64,000 bases of DNA from Microthyrium microscopicum. Taxonomy: Eukaryota; Ascomycota; Dothideomycetes; Microthyriales; Microthyriaceae. This document shows, one piece after another, positions 47,058 to 58,601 of this stretch. A model generated the notes under the pieces. It saw only the letters and a list, made by a program, of their open reading frames with translations. It made no database searches and was not told the DNA's origin. Position 1 is the first letter of the stretch. Each line of letters starts with the position of its first letter. The DNA lies in NCBI GenBank assembly GCA_010405405.1, contig MU004231.1:3094401-3158400 (forward strand). Direction: 5' to 3'. Both the position numbers and the translations under genes were made by a program.

Positions 47058-47428
47058 TCAGCTTGCATTGCTCTTTGAATAGCCCATTTTCTCGCGCCAC
47101 CAATCCAAAATTCCTTGCTCTTCCATCTTTCTCGCGAATTCAGGTGTTGTTTCGACGCGTTCTACGCCTGCTTCCATATGTTGCAAAGAGCAAGACGGGT
47201 CCAGCAGAGGATTGACCGCCGAGAGAAGGTCATAGCCCATATAATTCTTTTGCTTCAAGACTTCGACCATTCATTGACACCGTCCTTGCTTCCGCAGCAG
47301 TAAAATAGGCCAGGCTTGCCATACTTGAAGAGGAGGTAGACTTGATGCCTTTCGGCAGCTGATCTGAGGCCTTCCAGCTTTCGAAGAGACCTAACGTGAT
47401 GTGTTCTCGCTAAAAAATTGTGTACCAT
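47058..47428 (-). pseudogene. Fragment resembling the DUF1115 / RWD-associated domain, frameshifted
   Basis: The minus strand reads MVHNFLARTHHVRSLRKLEG.. through YGKPGLFYCCGSKDGVNEW. It continues with VEVLKQKNYMGYDLL and a Glu/Lys-rich tail only after a one-base shift at about 47267. With that shift the two halves join into one domain-like unit of about 120 residues. It resembles the domain that follows RWD in several eukaryotic proteins (a His-rich start, then a 'GKPG..' turn and a 'W/F..lk' helix). No upstream RWD part is found before 47428. It may be a truncated, decayed copy; a sequencing error or a splice I cannot see would be the alternatives. Confidence 0.4.
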
Positions 47429-47833
47429 GACCACTTTGATAGTCACACATTTCGATCGCCCGCGATTGAGAAAAGAGTTCGCTAGTCAACTTAAGTCACC
47501 AAGCTCGAAATGAGTTGAAACATGAAATTTTCTTGAGTAGATGTGGTCCAAGCTTTAGAGCTCAAGTTTGGATGATTGGATCCATGATCCCTGTAAATCC
47601 TTCAGGTCCCTCATGGCCCGAGCTTCTTTGGGTCACTAACTGTACATTCTAACTTCATTGTTACCGCTTGCAGCTAGGCAACCAAAACACTAAACGATCA
47701 TGTCCACATGATATATTTAACCTCAGAGTGCCTTTACTATCCACCAACCACTCATCGCCAAAACCGAAAACACAACCCAAACCAAGACACCAACACATTT
47801 TGAGTTTGATACACAGCGCAAGCTGGAGCAACC
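47429..47833. other. Promoter region of SGT1
   Basis: About 400 bases with no gene. The last 70 bases before the start codon are A/C-rich, as expected for a fungal leader. Confidence 0.45.
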
Positions 47834-49071
47834 ATGTCGACCCAAGCTGCGAAAGGCGCAGCCTTTCTCGAAGAGAAAAAATACGACGAAGCTATTGAGC
47901 AGTACACCGAGGCTCTGAAAATCAGCCCAAGTGCTCCAGACTACTACATCAAACGGGCCATGGCATATCAGCGAAAAACACCCCCTGACTATGCCGCATC
48001 TCTCAAGGATGCCGAAATAGGTCTCGTTTCTGCGGATCGTCGAGCCCGTAGAGAGCTCATAACACAAGCGCAACTACGTCGAGGTGTCGCTTTGATGAAC
48101 CTTGAACGATATGCCGACGCCAAGTTTGTCTTTGGCATCGTCAAAGAGCTAGATCCGAAAGAGAAAACGCTGTTCGCATTCGAATACAAAGTTGATAGCA
48201 AACTAAAGGGCCTGCCGGCCGACGATGAGCGAGTCGTTTGCAAGGTCAAGAAAATCCCTGATGTTGAAATACCAAGTGCGGAAGTATCCAAGCCAGCAGC
48301 TGTGGCCAAGCCGTCGACTGCTACTGAAAAACTTCCAACTGCTCCAGTTCAGACTCCTGCCGCCAAAATTAAACACGACTGGTACCAGAGCGCAGACAAG
48401 GTTTACTTCACTCTCCTCGCAAAAGGAGTGCCAGAAGACAAGACTAGTATCGACATTCATGCCGAATCTGTAAGTCATCTGTACTACTATCTAGTTCCTG
48501 GACTAATATTTCGCAGCTCACTATCTCATTTCCAACCATTACAGGTGGGGATTATGACTTTAGTCTAGAACCGCTGTATGCGCCCATCGACCCAGAAGCA
48601 TCCATCTCGAAAATCAGCGCCACCAAAATCGAAATCACGCTCAAGAAGGTTACCGCCTCCAAGTGGCCTACCCTGGAGGGCGTAGCCAAGCCAGTCGCTC
48701 CATCAAACCCTACCGGTATGGATGCTGTCATTCGCGAAAAGGTTCTCGGCAGCGAAGCGCCCTCAACAGCCGCCGCACCAGTCCCAGAAAAGTCGTCTGC
48801 GCCTGCCTATCCGACCTCATCACGCACCGGTCCCAAGAACTGGGACAAGTTAGCTGATGAAATCGGCGACGATGCTACTGGCGGCGACGATGTGAACAAT
48901 TTCTTCCAATCTCTGTACAAGGGTGCAGACCCCGATACACAGCGCGCCATGATGAAGAGCTACCAGGAGAGCAATGGTACTGTCTTGAGTACCAACTGGA
49001 GCGAAGTTGGCAAAGGCCAGGTTGAGACGGCTCCACCAGACGGAATGGTAGCAAAGAAGTGGGGTGAATAG
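47834..49071 (+). CDS. SGT1: SGT1 co-chaperone (TPR-CS-SGS)
   Basis: Two exons, 47834-48469 and 48517-49071, with a 47-base intron (GTAAGTCA..TTTCGCAG) in phase 0; 396 residues. The N-terminal TPR domain (about residues 1-120) starts MSTQAAKGAAFLEEKKYDEA. The CS domain (about 185-275) begins KHDWYQSADKVYFTLLAKGV. The SGS domain at the C-terminus has NWDKLADEIGDD, then FFQSLYKGADPDTQRAMMKS and the terminal GMVAKKWGE. Sgt1 links Hsp90 to SCF ubiquitin ligases and the kinetochore, and in many eukaryotes to NLR receptors. Length and domain order are those of the family. This is the most securely identified gene in the window. Confidence 0.96.
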
Positions 49072-51480
49072 CTACGCGGTGTGCGCCAGGTCTGAAGAAG
49101 GTGGAACGCGGTATTGCCTACATAATCGCCAAGGCATCGGAGGAGATTCACAGTGCGTATTTTTATGTTAGCGTCATGGTAAATGGCGTTTCAAACCTGT
49201 CTTAGTTCTAGTGAAAAGACTTCTTGGCTTTAATCCTTTGTTTTTCTTGTGATTTACGCGGCCTCAAATCGGTGAAATAAATAGATACTGGTTTCAACTG
49301 ATATAAGGACAGCAAAGTCGGCGAGATTGATGAAGATGGGATAATGGCCCGATTGAAAAGACTGCTAGTCATTAAACCTCTTCTCCTTAATCAACAACGC
49401 GGCCTCAAATCGGCGAAATGACTTGATCGTGCACCAGGTGTTCTAAGACCAGTGAATCGATGAGATTAACAAGCATGTTCCTCCACACTTTCTGATAGCC
49501 ATCTCAATTGCATGCATGTCGCTTGACCTACCGTTCGGCCATACTTTCTGGTTACCACCCCTGATCGGCCAGTGGGTTCATTTGGACAGTAAACCGAGGG
49601 TCCTGACCATTGTTTTATGCTTCACCGCCTGAATTGTTGAATGCGACATCTCAGCGATTGCTCACGGTGGCTGGCATGTTATGAACTGAAGGTTGTATTC
49701 GGATTGTGTACGATCGGTCCTGAGGGCTCTCTGCGTGAGACTATTTGGTCCTGTATCAAGTATACAGTCCGGCCTGAATCCTCCATTGTAACATATCTCG
49801 CAGCGTCAAAGTATAGAGGGAATTGACTTTGTCTGGACAGGCTTCGCGCGATATCACCAAGTCCGAGCAAGTGTCGAGGTTTGCCGACTAGTCGCTCATT
49901 CCTAAGAACCCGGACTTGTGTGTTTCAAAGCATAGCGTATCGTGAAAGAGGAACTATTGCAGTCTCGTGTGTGTTATGATACCGAGTGAAGTTAAGATTG
50001 CAAGAGCGCGCGGCTCACCCGCGCAAAGACCTGATGGTCTGTGAGTCCGGTCCGAAGATTCGACGATCCAATCGCAAAGTGGAATTTCTGGCTTCTATTC
50101 CAAGTTGAAACGCCTCCTCACTAACTTCATTACATTCCAACTTCACCCTTCATCGACCGTTCGGCGTTTGCGCGGCTGTGCAATATTATCTTTCTGAGTA
50201 GGGATATTCCGTGTGTCTCATGACCAGAATTCTCTCAGTAGCCAATGTCCTCCATTCAGGCTCGGATTGCTCGATACGAGATCTGTCTGATAGATCTATC
50301 TACCAACTCTTCCTGGCATACATGACTATTTTTGGACGATCTCGAAGCAATCGAAGAACATTTGCATTAGACTGGTACATCTACGATGGAGCGCGCAGGT
50401 TCAATGCTCATCTCAACCGGAAATGATCGAGCACTTCCTACTACATTCCCTCCACACGACCTGTGGTCTATCTCTCGTATATTCTATTGCCCTATGTGCT
50501 TTTTCCCTAGATTCCTTGGTACCTGACTTACAATGATATTGTAGACATAAGCTTCAATAGCCCTCCGCCGAAATAATGGCCTCAATACTCGCGCGGAGCC
50601 ATGACGCAAGCTATATTCTGTGTCTTACACCCCTGGAACAGGCTATTGTAACGAAGTTGTAGTTCAAGTGGTCTTTGCGTCTACATATGCCAAAAGCTAC
50701 CACGGGAGAACTCTGAAGCTTTTCCTTCTATAATTTAACTTGGACCTTTAGCCCGAGCACTGGCCCTCCTAGTCGCGGGTGCAACCGTTTGTACACGATG
50801 ACTATTGGTCGACTTTATTTCCCGCAGCGTACAGGGCGACGATCGACCAATACCCCTTTCATCAAGCGTCTGTCGCCTTGGTGTACATCGTACTATGAGT
50901 CTGGTTTGATGCTACTGGTGCCTGGTACCTGCGTGGGTTCAGCCGTTTGTTCCGCGGTAGACACCTCTTCTAAGCCCTCTTGAAATATTATTCAAAGCGA
51001 CTCGTTTCCCTTCGCCCTGACTGGGACTGTTCACGACAAAATCTTGGTCTACTGCGGTTGGTAGTGGTTGAAGAGGCCCTCTTGTTGACCGTCATCTCGT
51101 GTACTGTATAATTACAGCTTCACTAAAGATTATTCCTATAATCACATACAGATAATCCGAAGTGTGTGAACCTTTAGCTGGACGGATTGTGTCGAAAGTC
51201 TCCGGGATTATCTCCGAATATCTCAGCCTCACCTTCCTTTTCCAGCCTCACGATCTCGGGAGCCTCATATTCTTGGGAGCCATCAAAGTTAGCGCACTAA
51301 AACCAACCACCAGCACACTCATTTTAATTTCACCTTCACCTTCTCACGCTCCTTTCCTTCTACCCCACATTTTACGGCTTCCTGGTTCCAATTGAAGAAT
51401 TTTCATCAAACCACCTTCACTCTCCTTCATTAAGCCATTGTTCCTCTCGTTCGCCAAAACAGTCATTCTCGAATTTCAAC
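49072..51480. other. Long intergenic region with a short direct repeat
   Basis: About 2.4 kb without a gene I can support. A word of about 22 bases (CGCGGCCTCAAATCGGYGAAAT) occurs at about 49258-49279 and again at about 49398-49419. The rest has many short frames on both strands, none with motifs, and looks like old non-coding DNA. The last 150 bases are CT/CA-rich, as a leader for the next gene. Confidence 0.45.
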
Positions 51481-53053
51481 ATGCGTGTCCTCGATACTAT
51501 ATGCGCTCTCGTGCCGATTTTAGGCGCTGCGCAGGCAATGTGGCGTATGCAATGCCTCAATTTCGATGGAATATACCGCATTGACCCCCTCGTCAGTCCG
51601 GGAAAGCTCTCTGATCATGCGCACACATTTCACGGCTCACCTGGGTTTGGCATGAATATTTCGCACGACGAGATTCGAGCCGGCAGCTGCACTTCTTGTC
51701 TGGTCACGCATGACAAATCGGTTTACTGGTAAGCACCCCATTCTCATCATGCGCGCAGGTGGATTTCCTCGTTATTGCTTTAAGTCCGCCTCAAACAGAC
51801 TATCGCATTATTGTCATACTCTAACATTGAAATGAACAGGACTCCGCCTTTGATGTTCCAGTACCCTAATGGAACCACTGTTGTTCTTGAGCAAATTGGC
51901 GGCATGCTAGCCTACTACGAGCAGTTGCCCATAGTCCCTATTCCACAGCCAGGCCAAACTACGGCGTTCCCAGCCGGTTTTCGTATGATTGCTGGAGACA
52001 ATACTCGACGGGGATCCACCTTGCCTGCCACAATTGAACAAAAATCAGTCTGGGTTTTTGATCCCAAAATGAGAGAGCAAAGCACACTTGCCCAGCTGGC
52101 CATTGGCTTCAATTGCCTAAACTATAAAGGAACACCAGAACCTTTCGACGATCGCAACAAACTCCCTGGCCGCCACGTTCTAGACAGTTGTGCGGATGGT
52201 CTTCGGCTGGAGCTTACATTTCCTAGCTGCTGGGACGGTGAACATTTGGATAGTCCCGACCACAAGAGTCACGTGGCGTACTCGTCGCTAGTATTCGATG
52301 GTACCTGTCCGGAGGGTTTTGAGAAACGACTGCCAACTCTCAAGTACGAGACTATATTCAATGTGGCGAAATACAACGGCGTTGAGGGCAAATTCATGCT
52401 CAGTAATGGCGATGAGACTGGTAAGTTATATCGAGTAATAACGAAACGGCAAGGACTAACATCAGTGGGCAGGCTACAGTTATCACGGAGATTATGTGAT
52501 GGGATGGGATGAAAAGTTCCTTCAGGATGCTGTCGACGGGTGCCAAAACCGTTCTGGCTTGGTCGGGGATTGCCAGTATTTCAAGGACGCAATACAACCT
52601 GAAAATGCGGCAGCCTCGTGCCACTTCAACCCACCCGAAAAGGCTCAGGAAGAAAACTGCGCGGGACCTCGGCTTGGAAATTGTCACGGCCCCGATGGTC
52701 ATGCTGGCTCGAAAAGCTGCCCTGCAAAGCGTAAGAGATCAGACAATTGCGGTAGCTCACCTGTTCAGAATGGCAACATCCCTTCACTGGCTGCGATTAA
52801 GCATCAGAGCCGGTCAACAGTTGCAACTCAATTGCCAGCACCGCCAACGCCTCTCGCTGTCCCTCCTCCAGCTTCATCGCGAAATCCAAAGATTAAGATA
52901 GTTATTGAGGAAGTCACCGTCGAAGAGACTACCACGCAATGGATCAAACGCGCTGAAGCGACCGAGCTGCCCGGAGCTGCTCATCATTCACATGCAGGCC
53001 ACGTTCAACGACACCAGAACCTCCACAAGCGCCATGGGCATCATCATGGCTAG
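51481..53053 (+). CDS. Secreted DUF1996 protein with His-rich tail
   Basis: Three exons with matching phases: 51481-51728, 51840-52420 and 52473-53053, giving 469 residues. A signal peptide covers about residues 1-19. The DUF1996 domain (about 25-330) is clear from RIDPLVSPGKLSDHAHTFHG, with its conserved His pair, then TPPLMFQYPNGT, CWDGEHLDSPDHKSHVAY and SYHGDYVMGWD. The domain is found in secreted fungal proteins, some attached to the cell wall; its chemistry is unproven. The C-terminal 130 residues are Ser/Pro-rich. The end is His-rich (HHSHAGHVQRHQNLHKRHGH) and could bind metal ions, which is inference. Several Cys pairs support secretion. Confidence 0.9.
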
Positions 53054-53800
53054 ACGCCATGGTATCCTACTCGCAACTGATCGAATAGTGCACACTGCGC
53101 GCTGTGCCATCACTTTTGTTGCTCATATTGTCCGACTGATTTCTTTTTTTGATGATATCCCATCCACCCTAATCGGGCGGAACGACTGCACATGTATTAT
53201 GATTTTTCATTCTTGGGCCAGCGGCGGCCGCAGTCGCGGGATTCGTTGTTGACCAACGAAGGAAATAGATATACCTTAGTCAGTGCATGGGAACACAACT
53301 GGCTCATTGAGCTCAAGTGAATAGACAGCCCTGTTATCGAATTCCTGAAGTCTATTGCAGAGTGAGTATATGTAATAACAGCGGCATGTAAAATATCTAC
53401 TTGGTCATGGAAGAACAAAATAAAAACCTTTCCCATAATGGTCATTCTCTCTTGTACCGCATATATGTAGGTACCTAGCTAATGACATCGAGATCCCAAA
53501 GCCTATGATGGCCCTTAAAGTAAACTTTTTATGATCTCGACAGCTGATTTTCACCACAATCAGGCTCGAAACTGCCCTGTCATGGAGTCCAATGTTGCTG
53601 CGATTCTAAATAGACTCACTCAGAATGCGCTTTCGTGATACCATCCCTGATACCTTCCTGAATTCGTGATTAGCGCCAATGCTAACGTCTGGTTTGTCCC
53701 CCGTCAAAAGCAACGTCTTAAACTCCTTCCCAAATCATATACCATATGCTAGAAACTGTACACGATGACATAACAATATCAACGATATGCCCGTATCACT
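53054..53800. other. Intergenic, convergent 3' ends
   Basis: About 750 bases; no feature recognised. Confidence 0.4.
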
Positions 53801-54910
53801 CTATGCCCTCAAGATCGGATCTCGTCCGGCTCGGAGCTCCGCTGCAATTTCACCAACTCCTCGTCCCAGCCTATCGACTTCAGCCAATTCACTGGCGATC
53901 AACAACACTAGTTCCTCTCGTTCATCTTCCACGTCATCTCTCCTCGCGGAACTCAGTCCTTCTCTCGCCATCTGTACCGCTTCAAGCGGGACACCCCGTC
54001 GACCACTCGCACTCGACAGCATGAGCGTTACCACTGCCAACCGCACCAACACCTGTGCTCGCAGATCAGCCGGCGCACTTGCCAGCAAACCCCGGAGTTC
54101 GGCATTCGCAGGCACCAGCTGTTCGATATCACCAGTTGCGCGGAACAGCAGCTTGCGCGCGACACACAGATTCAGCGTACGGTGGCGATAGTCAGCAGCT
54201 CTTCCGTCTTGGCACGCAGCTATGCCATATTGCACAGCACGCTGAAGGTCTTCTGTGGGTATCGAGGAGGCTGCTGCTCGTTTCTGGTAGTGAAGTCCAA
54301 GGTCGTTGCAGATACTGGCGCGCTGACGAGACCCTGCGATGGACAGTGCCGCTCGACCAGACTCAATGGCAGCGTCGATATCATCCTCGTTATTGTACTT
54401 GTCGAAGCGTTCTGACAGGAGATTTGCACGATTGACTGCGGCCTCGACTCGTAGTGCTGCGGCCTCTGCTGGCAAAAATTGCAATGCATGTTCGTATGCG
54501 TTGATGCCAGCGTCTAGGGACGTTTCGCTGTCGAATTTATCAAAATGGTCCTCCAGACGCTTGCCTTGGAAGCAGTAGCGTACACCACGCTCATACGAGG
54601 ATGGAGCACTGTTGATGGCTGTCTGACCCGCTTCAATGGCACAGTCATAGGCCTGGCGAGCGAGGTGCAAGTCAGACGACTGACGGGTTATGGCGCTTTT
54701 GGCAACGTAGAGTTCTGCAAGCTGATCGTATTTGGCAGCGAGGAAATGGTGGTCCAATGAACTCGCAAGGGAGAGGTCACGGCAGAGGGCGTGTATTTGA
54801 CTGTCGATGCGAAAGAGACGGGGCGTGGATGGCATGATAGGTTGATAGACTTGGGATTGGGGCTCCCGCGAGTTGAGATGGGCACGGCTTGTTGAGTATT
54901 TTGCTGTCAT
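53801..54910 (-). CDS. TPR-like helical repeat protein
   Basis: One exon, 369 residues from ATG 54910 (the frame is open two codons further, but that codon is GTG). The protein is all-helical. From about residue 50 on it carries helix pairs of TPR type. Examples are LHLARQAYDCAIEAGQTAIN, SLDAGINAYEHALQFLPAEA, DIDAAIESGRAALSIAG and DLQRAVQYGIAACQDGRAAD. This is the pattern of the TPR arrays that follow CHAT or NB-ARC domains in fungal proteins, but no such domain is present here. High Ala/Arg and GC content in the second half differs from its neighbours. It probably mediates protein contacts; no partner is indicated. Confidence 0.75.
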   Translation of the reverse strand: MTAKYSTSRAHLNSREPQSQVYQPIMPSTPRLFRIDSQIHALCRDLSLASSLDHHFLAAKYDQLAELYVAKSAITRQSSDLHLARQAYDCAIEAGQTAINSAPSSYERGVRYCFQGKRLEDHFDKFDSETSLDAGINAYEHALQFLPAEAAALRVEAAVNRANLLSERFDKYNNEDDIDAAIESGRAALSIAGSRQRASICNDLGLHYQKRAAASSIPTEDLQRAVQYGIAACQDGRAADYRHRTLNLCVARKLLFRATGDIEQLVPANAELRGLLASAPADLRAQVLVRLAVVTLMLSSASGRRGVPLEAVQMAREGLSSARRDDVEDEREELVLLIASELAEVDRLGRGVGEIAAELRAGRDPILRA

Positions 54911-55995
54911 AGCCACGGCTTTGGCGATACGAGGTCGCTCGATATTGAATGAGTAAGTTAAGGGGTGTATACTATTGCTAGAAGGTTAGAGAATCCGTAC
55001 TGGCTGTGTAGGAACTGAAAATTGGCACTGACGGTTATGAGTGTCCTCTAATAAGGATCTCTACACGGCAAGTTCTATATCGGATACATCCAGTCCCCTT
55101 GGTCTGGGTGAAAAGGTAAGGCGAATGAGTAGTGATATATGCGAAAGGATTTCTCATTCTCTCTATGCTAAGTTCTACCTGTGGTAGTAGTTCATCGAAG
55201 AAGAACAAAAGATTCAAGCCTCAAAGTACCGTACAACCGGAAACAGGACTGATATCATAGTCACGAAAAAGACATTTTGTTCATTTGGAACATGCATATT
55301 CAGCGTGGACCAAAAGAATCCCTGCTCCTTCGTACCGTAGTCTTTACAGCTTTGGAAATACGCAGATGTAGGGAGGTTCTTCATGCGCCATCTATGAGGC
55401 GGATCGACGATGATCCATTAGCGCATTGCTCGGAGACTAAGGATTTAAAGTTGTCTCGAGCTTCTGACCGGCGGCCGCACAAGATAGATGGGTGCACTAA
55501 GTTCCGAGAGGTATGGCGGACTTGACCAGTATCATTTTGTCCATTTTTGATCGCAAGAGGCACTGTCCCTTGAAAATGCTTGAAGTTAGGCGCGTGGTCG
55601 CAAATGTCAAACGAGCCGAGTGATATGCTTGGTCGAAAGTGGCCTGAGGTGTACATCAACACGAGATAAACTCGGTAGTTTGGGGTGTCAAATTCGAAGC
55701 ATGGCGACCTTGTGCATACAGAACCAGGTTGGGCTGAGCCTCTCGTCGATAATCTAATCTAGTATAGTAGCCTCGATGATCGGCGGCACTCTTCCTGGTG
55801 AACCCGTTGCTGCATTGCAAGCGTGAAGCGAAGATGGTATCAATCCCCAGCTCCGGGTTGGCGGTTCTCGAATGACGTGAGGTTGGGACCACTAGGTTAC
55901 TCTAAACTCAGGGTCTTGAACAACCACATCTAATCAAGATATCGCCGCAATTGTTGCTTTACAACGCTTGGAAACTGCGCAGGTAGTTAGCCTGA
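54911..55995. other. Intergenic
   Basis: About 1.1 kb. No gene, RNA or repeat recognised; a few 60-90 codon frames lack motifs. Confidence 0.4.
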
Positions 55996-56980
55996 TCAAT
56001 CTTCAAAGTCAAGCTCAATTGTCAGACTACTGATGATTCTTTGAATCGGCTCTTCGTCTTCCGCGAACAACACAAAGCAAAACCTTTGCTTCGAAGCGAT
56101 TTGAATCAGAACGCCGTACGTAGAATCAAGATAGGAGATGATACGACGATCATTTCCAATATCTACCATGGGCAGGCGACACCTTTCAAGAAAATGTATA
56201 ATTTGTAGCCAGTTTGGAGAGAGTAATGCAACGAATGATCGAGAAACCTCCACTCCGAAGAATTTCGGGCAGCGACTCCTTTATGCTGTTCCCTGCAACA
56301 ACAAGAGGTGAGGACGCTTTAGAGAGTAGTTGCAGATGGCTTGTCTCTCCGCTGCGTGCCACAGATCTCGGTAAATTCCAGAAAAAGCCTTGCACCAGGG
56401 TCCTGGAAGATTCACACCCAGAATACGGTAATGGAAGAACTCCAAGAGAATACTGATGGCTGTGATGGTCGTTCGGAATTATGCAGCCGTGCTCCGCGGC
56501 GTCTCCGCCCCAGCTTTTTTTGCAAACCCAACCATTATTGGCGACCAACCTCACGTTTACTAATGCGGCGTTTTGGCGTTGCAACCCAGCAGCTCCAACC
56601 GGAACTTTGTTCTTTTATCGGATGAATCATGCAATATGCACACCACATGCAGCAGTTCTCGATTTCAGAGAGGGATCCAGCAGGGTTAGAATCGAAAAGA
56701 TGTCAGTGGCTACAATTTTGTCAGTACGAAGGTCATACGACTGATAATTGGGCTGAGGATGAATGTCATATGTAATCCTGGCCAATGACAACCCGTTCTC
56801 TAACGACATTGGTGAAATGCTCCGCAGTGATTTTGAAAATGCGTCTAGAATGCTCCATATTGCAGTCAAGTGAAGCTTCCCAAGGCAAATGCTGCCCATT
56901 GAGAAATCGGCGACGACTTTTCCCAGCTTTTGAAGTCGAAACGAAAGAGTGACAGTTGCTTCACTTGGTTCTGGCACCAT
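55996..56980 (-). CDS. Hypothetical gene, multi-exon or decaying
   Basis: An ATG at 56980 opens a stretch of about 115 codons beginning MVPEPSEATVTLSFRLQKLG and containing IWSILDAFSKSL. Further open parts follow on the same strand: 56186-56450, with GCESSRTLVQGFFWNLPRSV, and 55996-56253, with SPNWLQIIHFLERCRLPMVD. The last two overlap in different frames, so an intron or a frameshift lies around 56240. A possible short intron sits near 56610-56650 and another (GTGAGG..CATCACAG) near 56460-56550. The amino-acid texture is protein-like and even, but I recognise no domain. It could be an intact gene with several small introns or an old pseudogene. Confidence 0.38.
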
Positions 56981-58601
56981 GTTGGCTGCTGGTGTGTGTT
57001 GGCCTCCCTGGGATGTCCTGTATGGCTTTTGCTCTTACGCCTTTCATCCATAGTCGTGTGAAATGAGCTTGGAATTCTTTGGTGAACTCAGATTGGCCAG
57101 GGGTATGTAAGAGTCAAGATCGCTTTCGTTTCACATAATTATGTATTGTGAAAAAATCTGGGGCTTGGTTGATTGAGAGGAAATATTTAGACACTGCGAG
57201 AGAACTTTGGCAAAGTAAAACACTATAGCTCAATTTCCAGCACCATTGCCAGTAGTGAGCCTTAAGTATATCAGAATCGCCCAAAAATCACACTAGCATC
57301 GGGCATAAACCACCCGCAGACTGTCCAGTCCGCGGAGTTCATATACAGCAATGGCGGCTATCACTTCAATACCAGATAGGCGAGGTATGCATATGCCTCA
57401 GCCAAATCCTCCTGTCGGACAGTTGGTACAGTTTATGCCCAAAAATACAACGTCATTTTGAATTCTTTATAGATTGCTGCCCAATTCATCGTGTTGCTGC
57501 ATCGTCATAGGTCTAGATTGTTCTTTTCCGGTTCGCATACATTCAGGTTGCAATGACTTGACATCTGAGCCTCCATGCGCTGTAAGATCCTACATATAGT
57601 CATAGCTCCCAGATATCCAAGTCTAGATTCGCAAAGCTGTAGTGGGTTGTAGGTTGTCGCTTCGTTATACCGATTGGGGTTGTTGTCAACGTGCCCACAT
57701 ACATCGAAGTACATCGGTTCAAGATCGCGGTTGTCAATGCAAGTTCCGCACATGGAACTGATCAGTATCCGATGCTAGCATCCGTGATATCTGTAATCGT
57801 GAGCATAGTTCAGCGGGTTTGGACCGTTGGGAGTATGCGCGCTGCCATGGCAAAGTGGATGAATACCATAAACAAAAGCCCATGACAACGAGAGGCGATC
57901 GGCAGGGGCGCATCTGCAGGGCCAGGCTTGTGTCGATGCTTGACGGGTGAATCTTATATCTTCCTGCAGCCTAGCCATGATTTGTTTACCTTGCAAATCA
58001 TCAACCGACTGAAATTCGACAGAACAGTCTCATCAACACCAACGTATGACAACGGGAATGATATCTTTGAGCAAGTGAATTTGGACCGGGAGAGCCTGTT
58101 TCGAGTATGGGGCAGCTGATGGTGGTAGTCATCGACATCGAGAGTACTAATCGCTGAAATAAGTCGCAGGTCCCCATATGCCTCCTTCCTTCCTTCCTTC
58201 ACACTCACGATAGTTAAAAAATTCTTTTTTTCTCCTATAGAATTCGTTACCTTTGGCTTGAATGCTGACCTTCTTACATCTTTTTCAACAAGTTGGCGCC
58301 ACTAGTCATCAGGTTTGATGAGAGGATACAATTGACTTTGTGCATCCATTGATAACAATCTTATTGTTACCTCACACATCGAACTTATGAGCTGTAGAAA
58401 ACAATGATGATCGTTATTGCGTCGCATATAGCACCAAAATACCCCTTGGTGCTGTTTTGTATTACCGAAAGCCGTATAACAATTCGTATCCCCATATCGT
58501 GCAAATCATGACTGATACACCATAAGCCCATGAAACCATAAACCCATGAGACCATGTCCCAAGCCATGGAAATCCAAATAATTTGCCCAATCGACCACGA
58601 C
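56981..58601. other. Intergenic
   Basis: About 1.6 kb. No gene supported. A short CTTCCTT microsatellite lies around 58181-58200. Confidence 0.45.
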
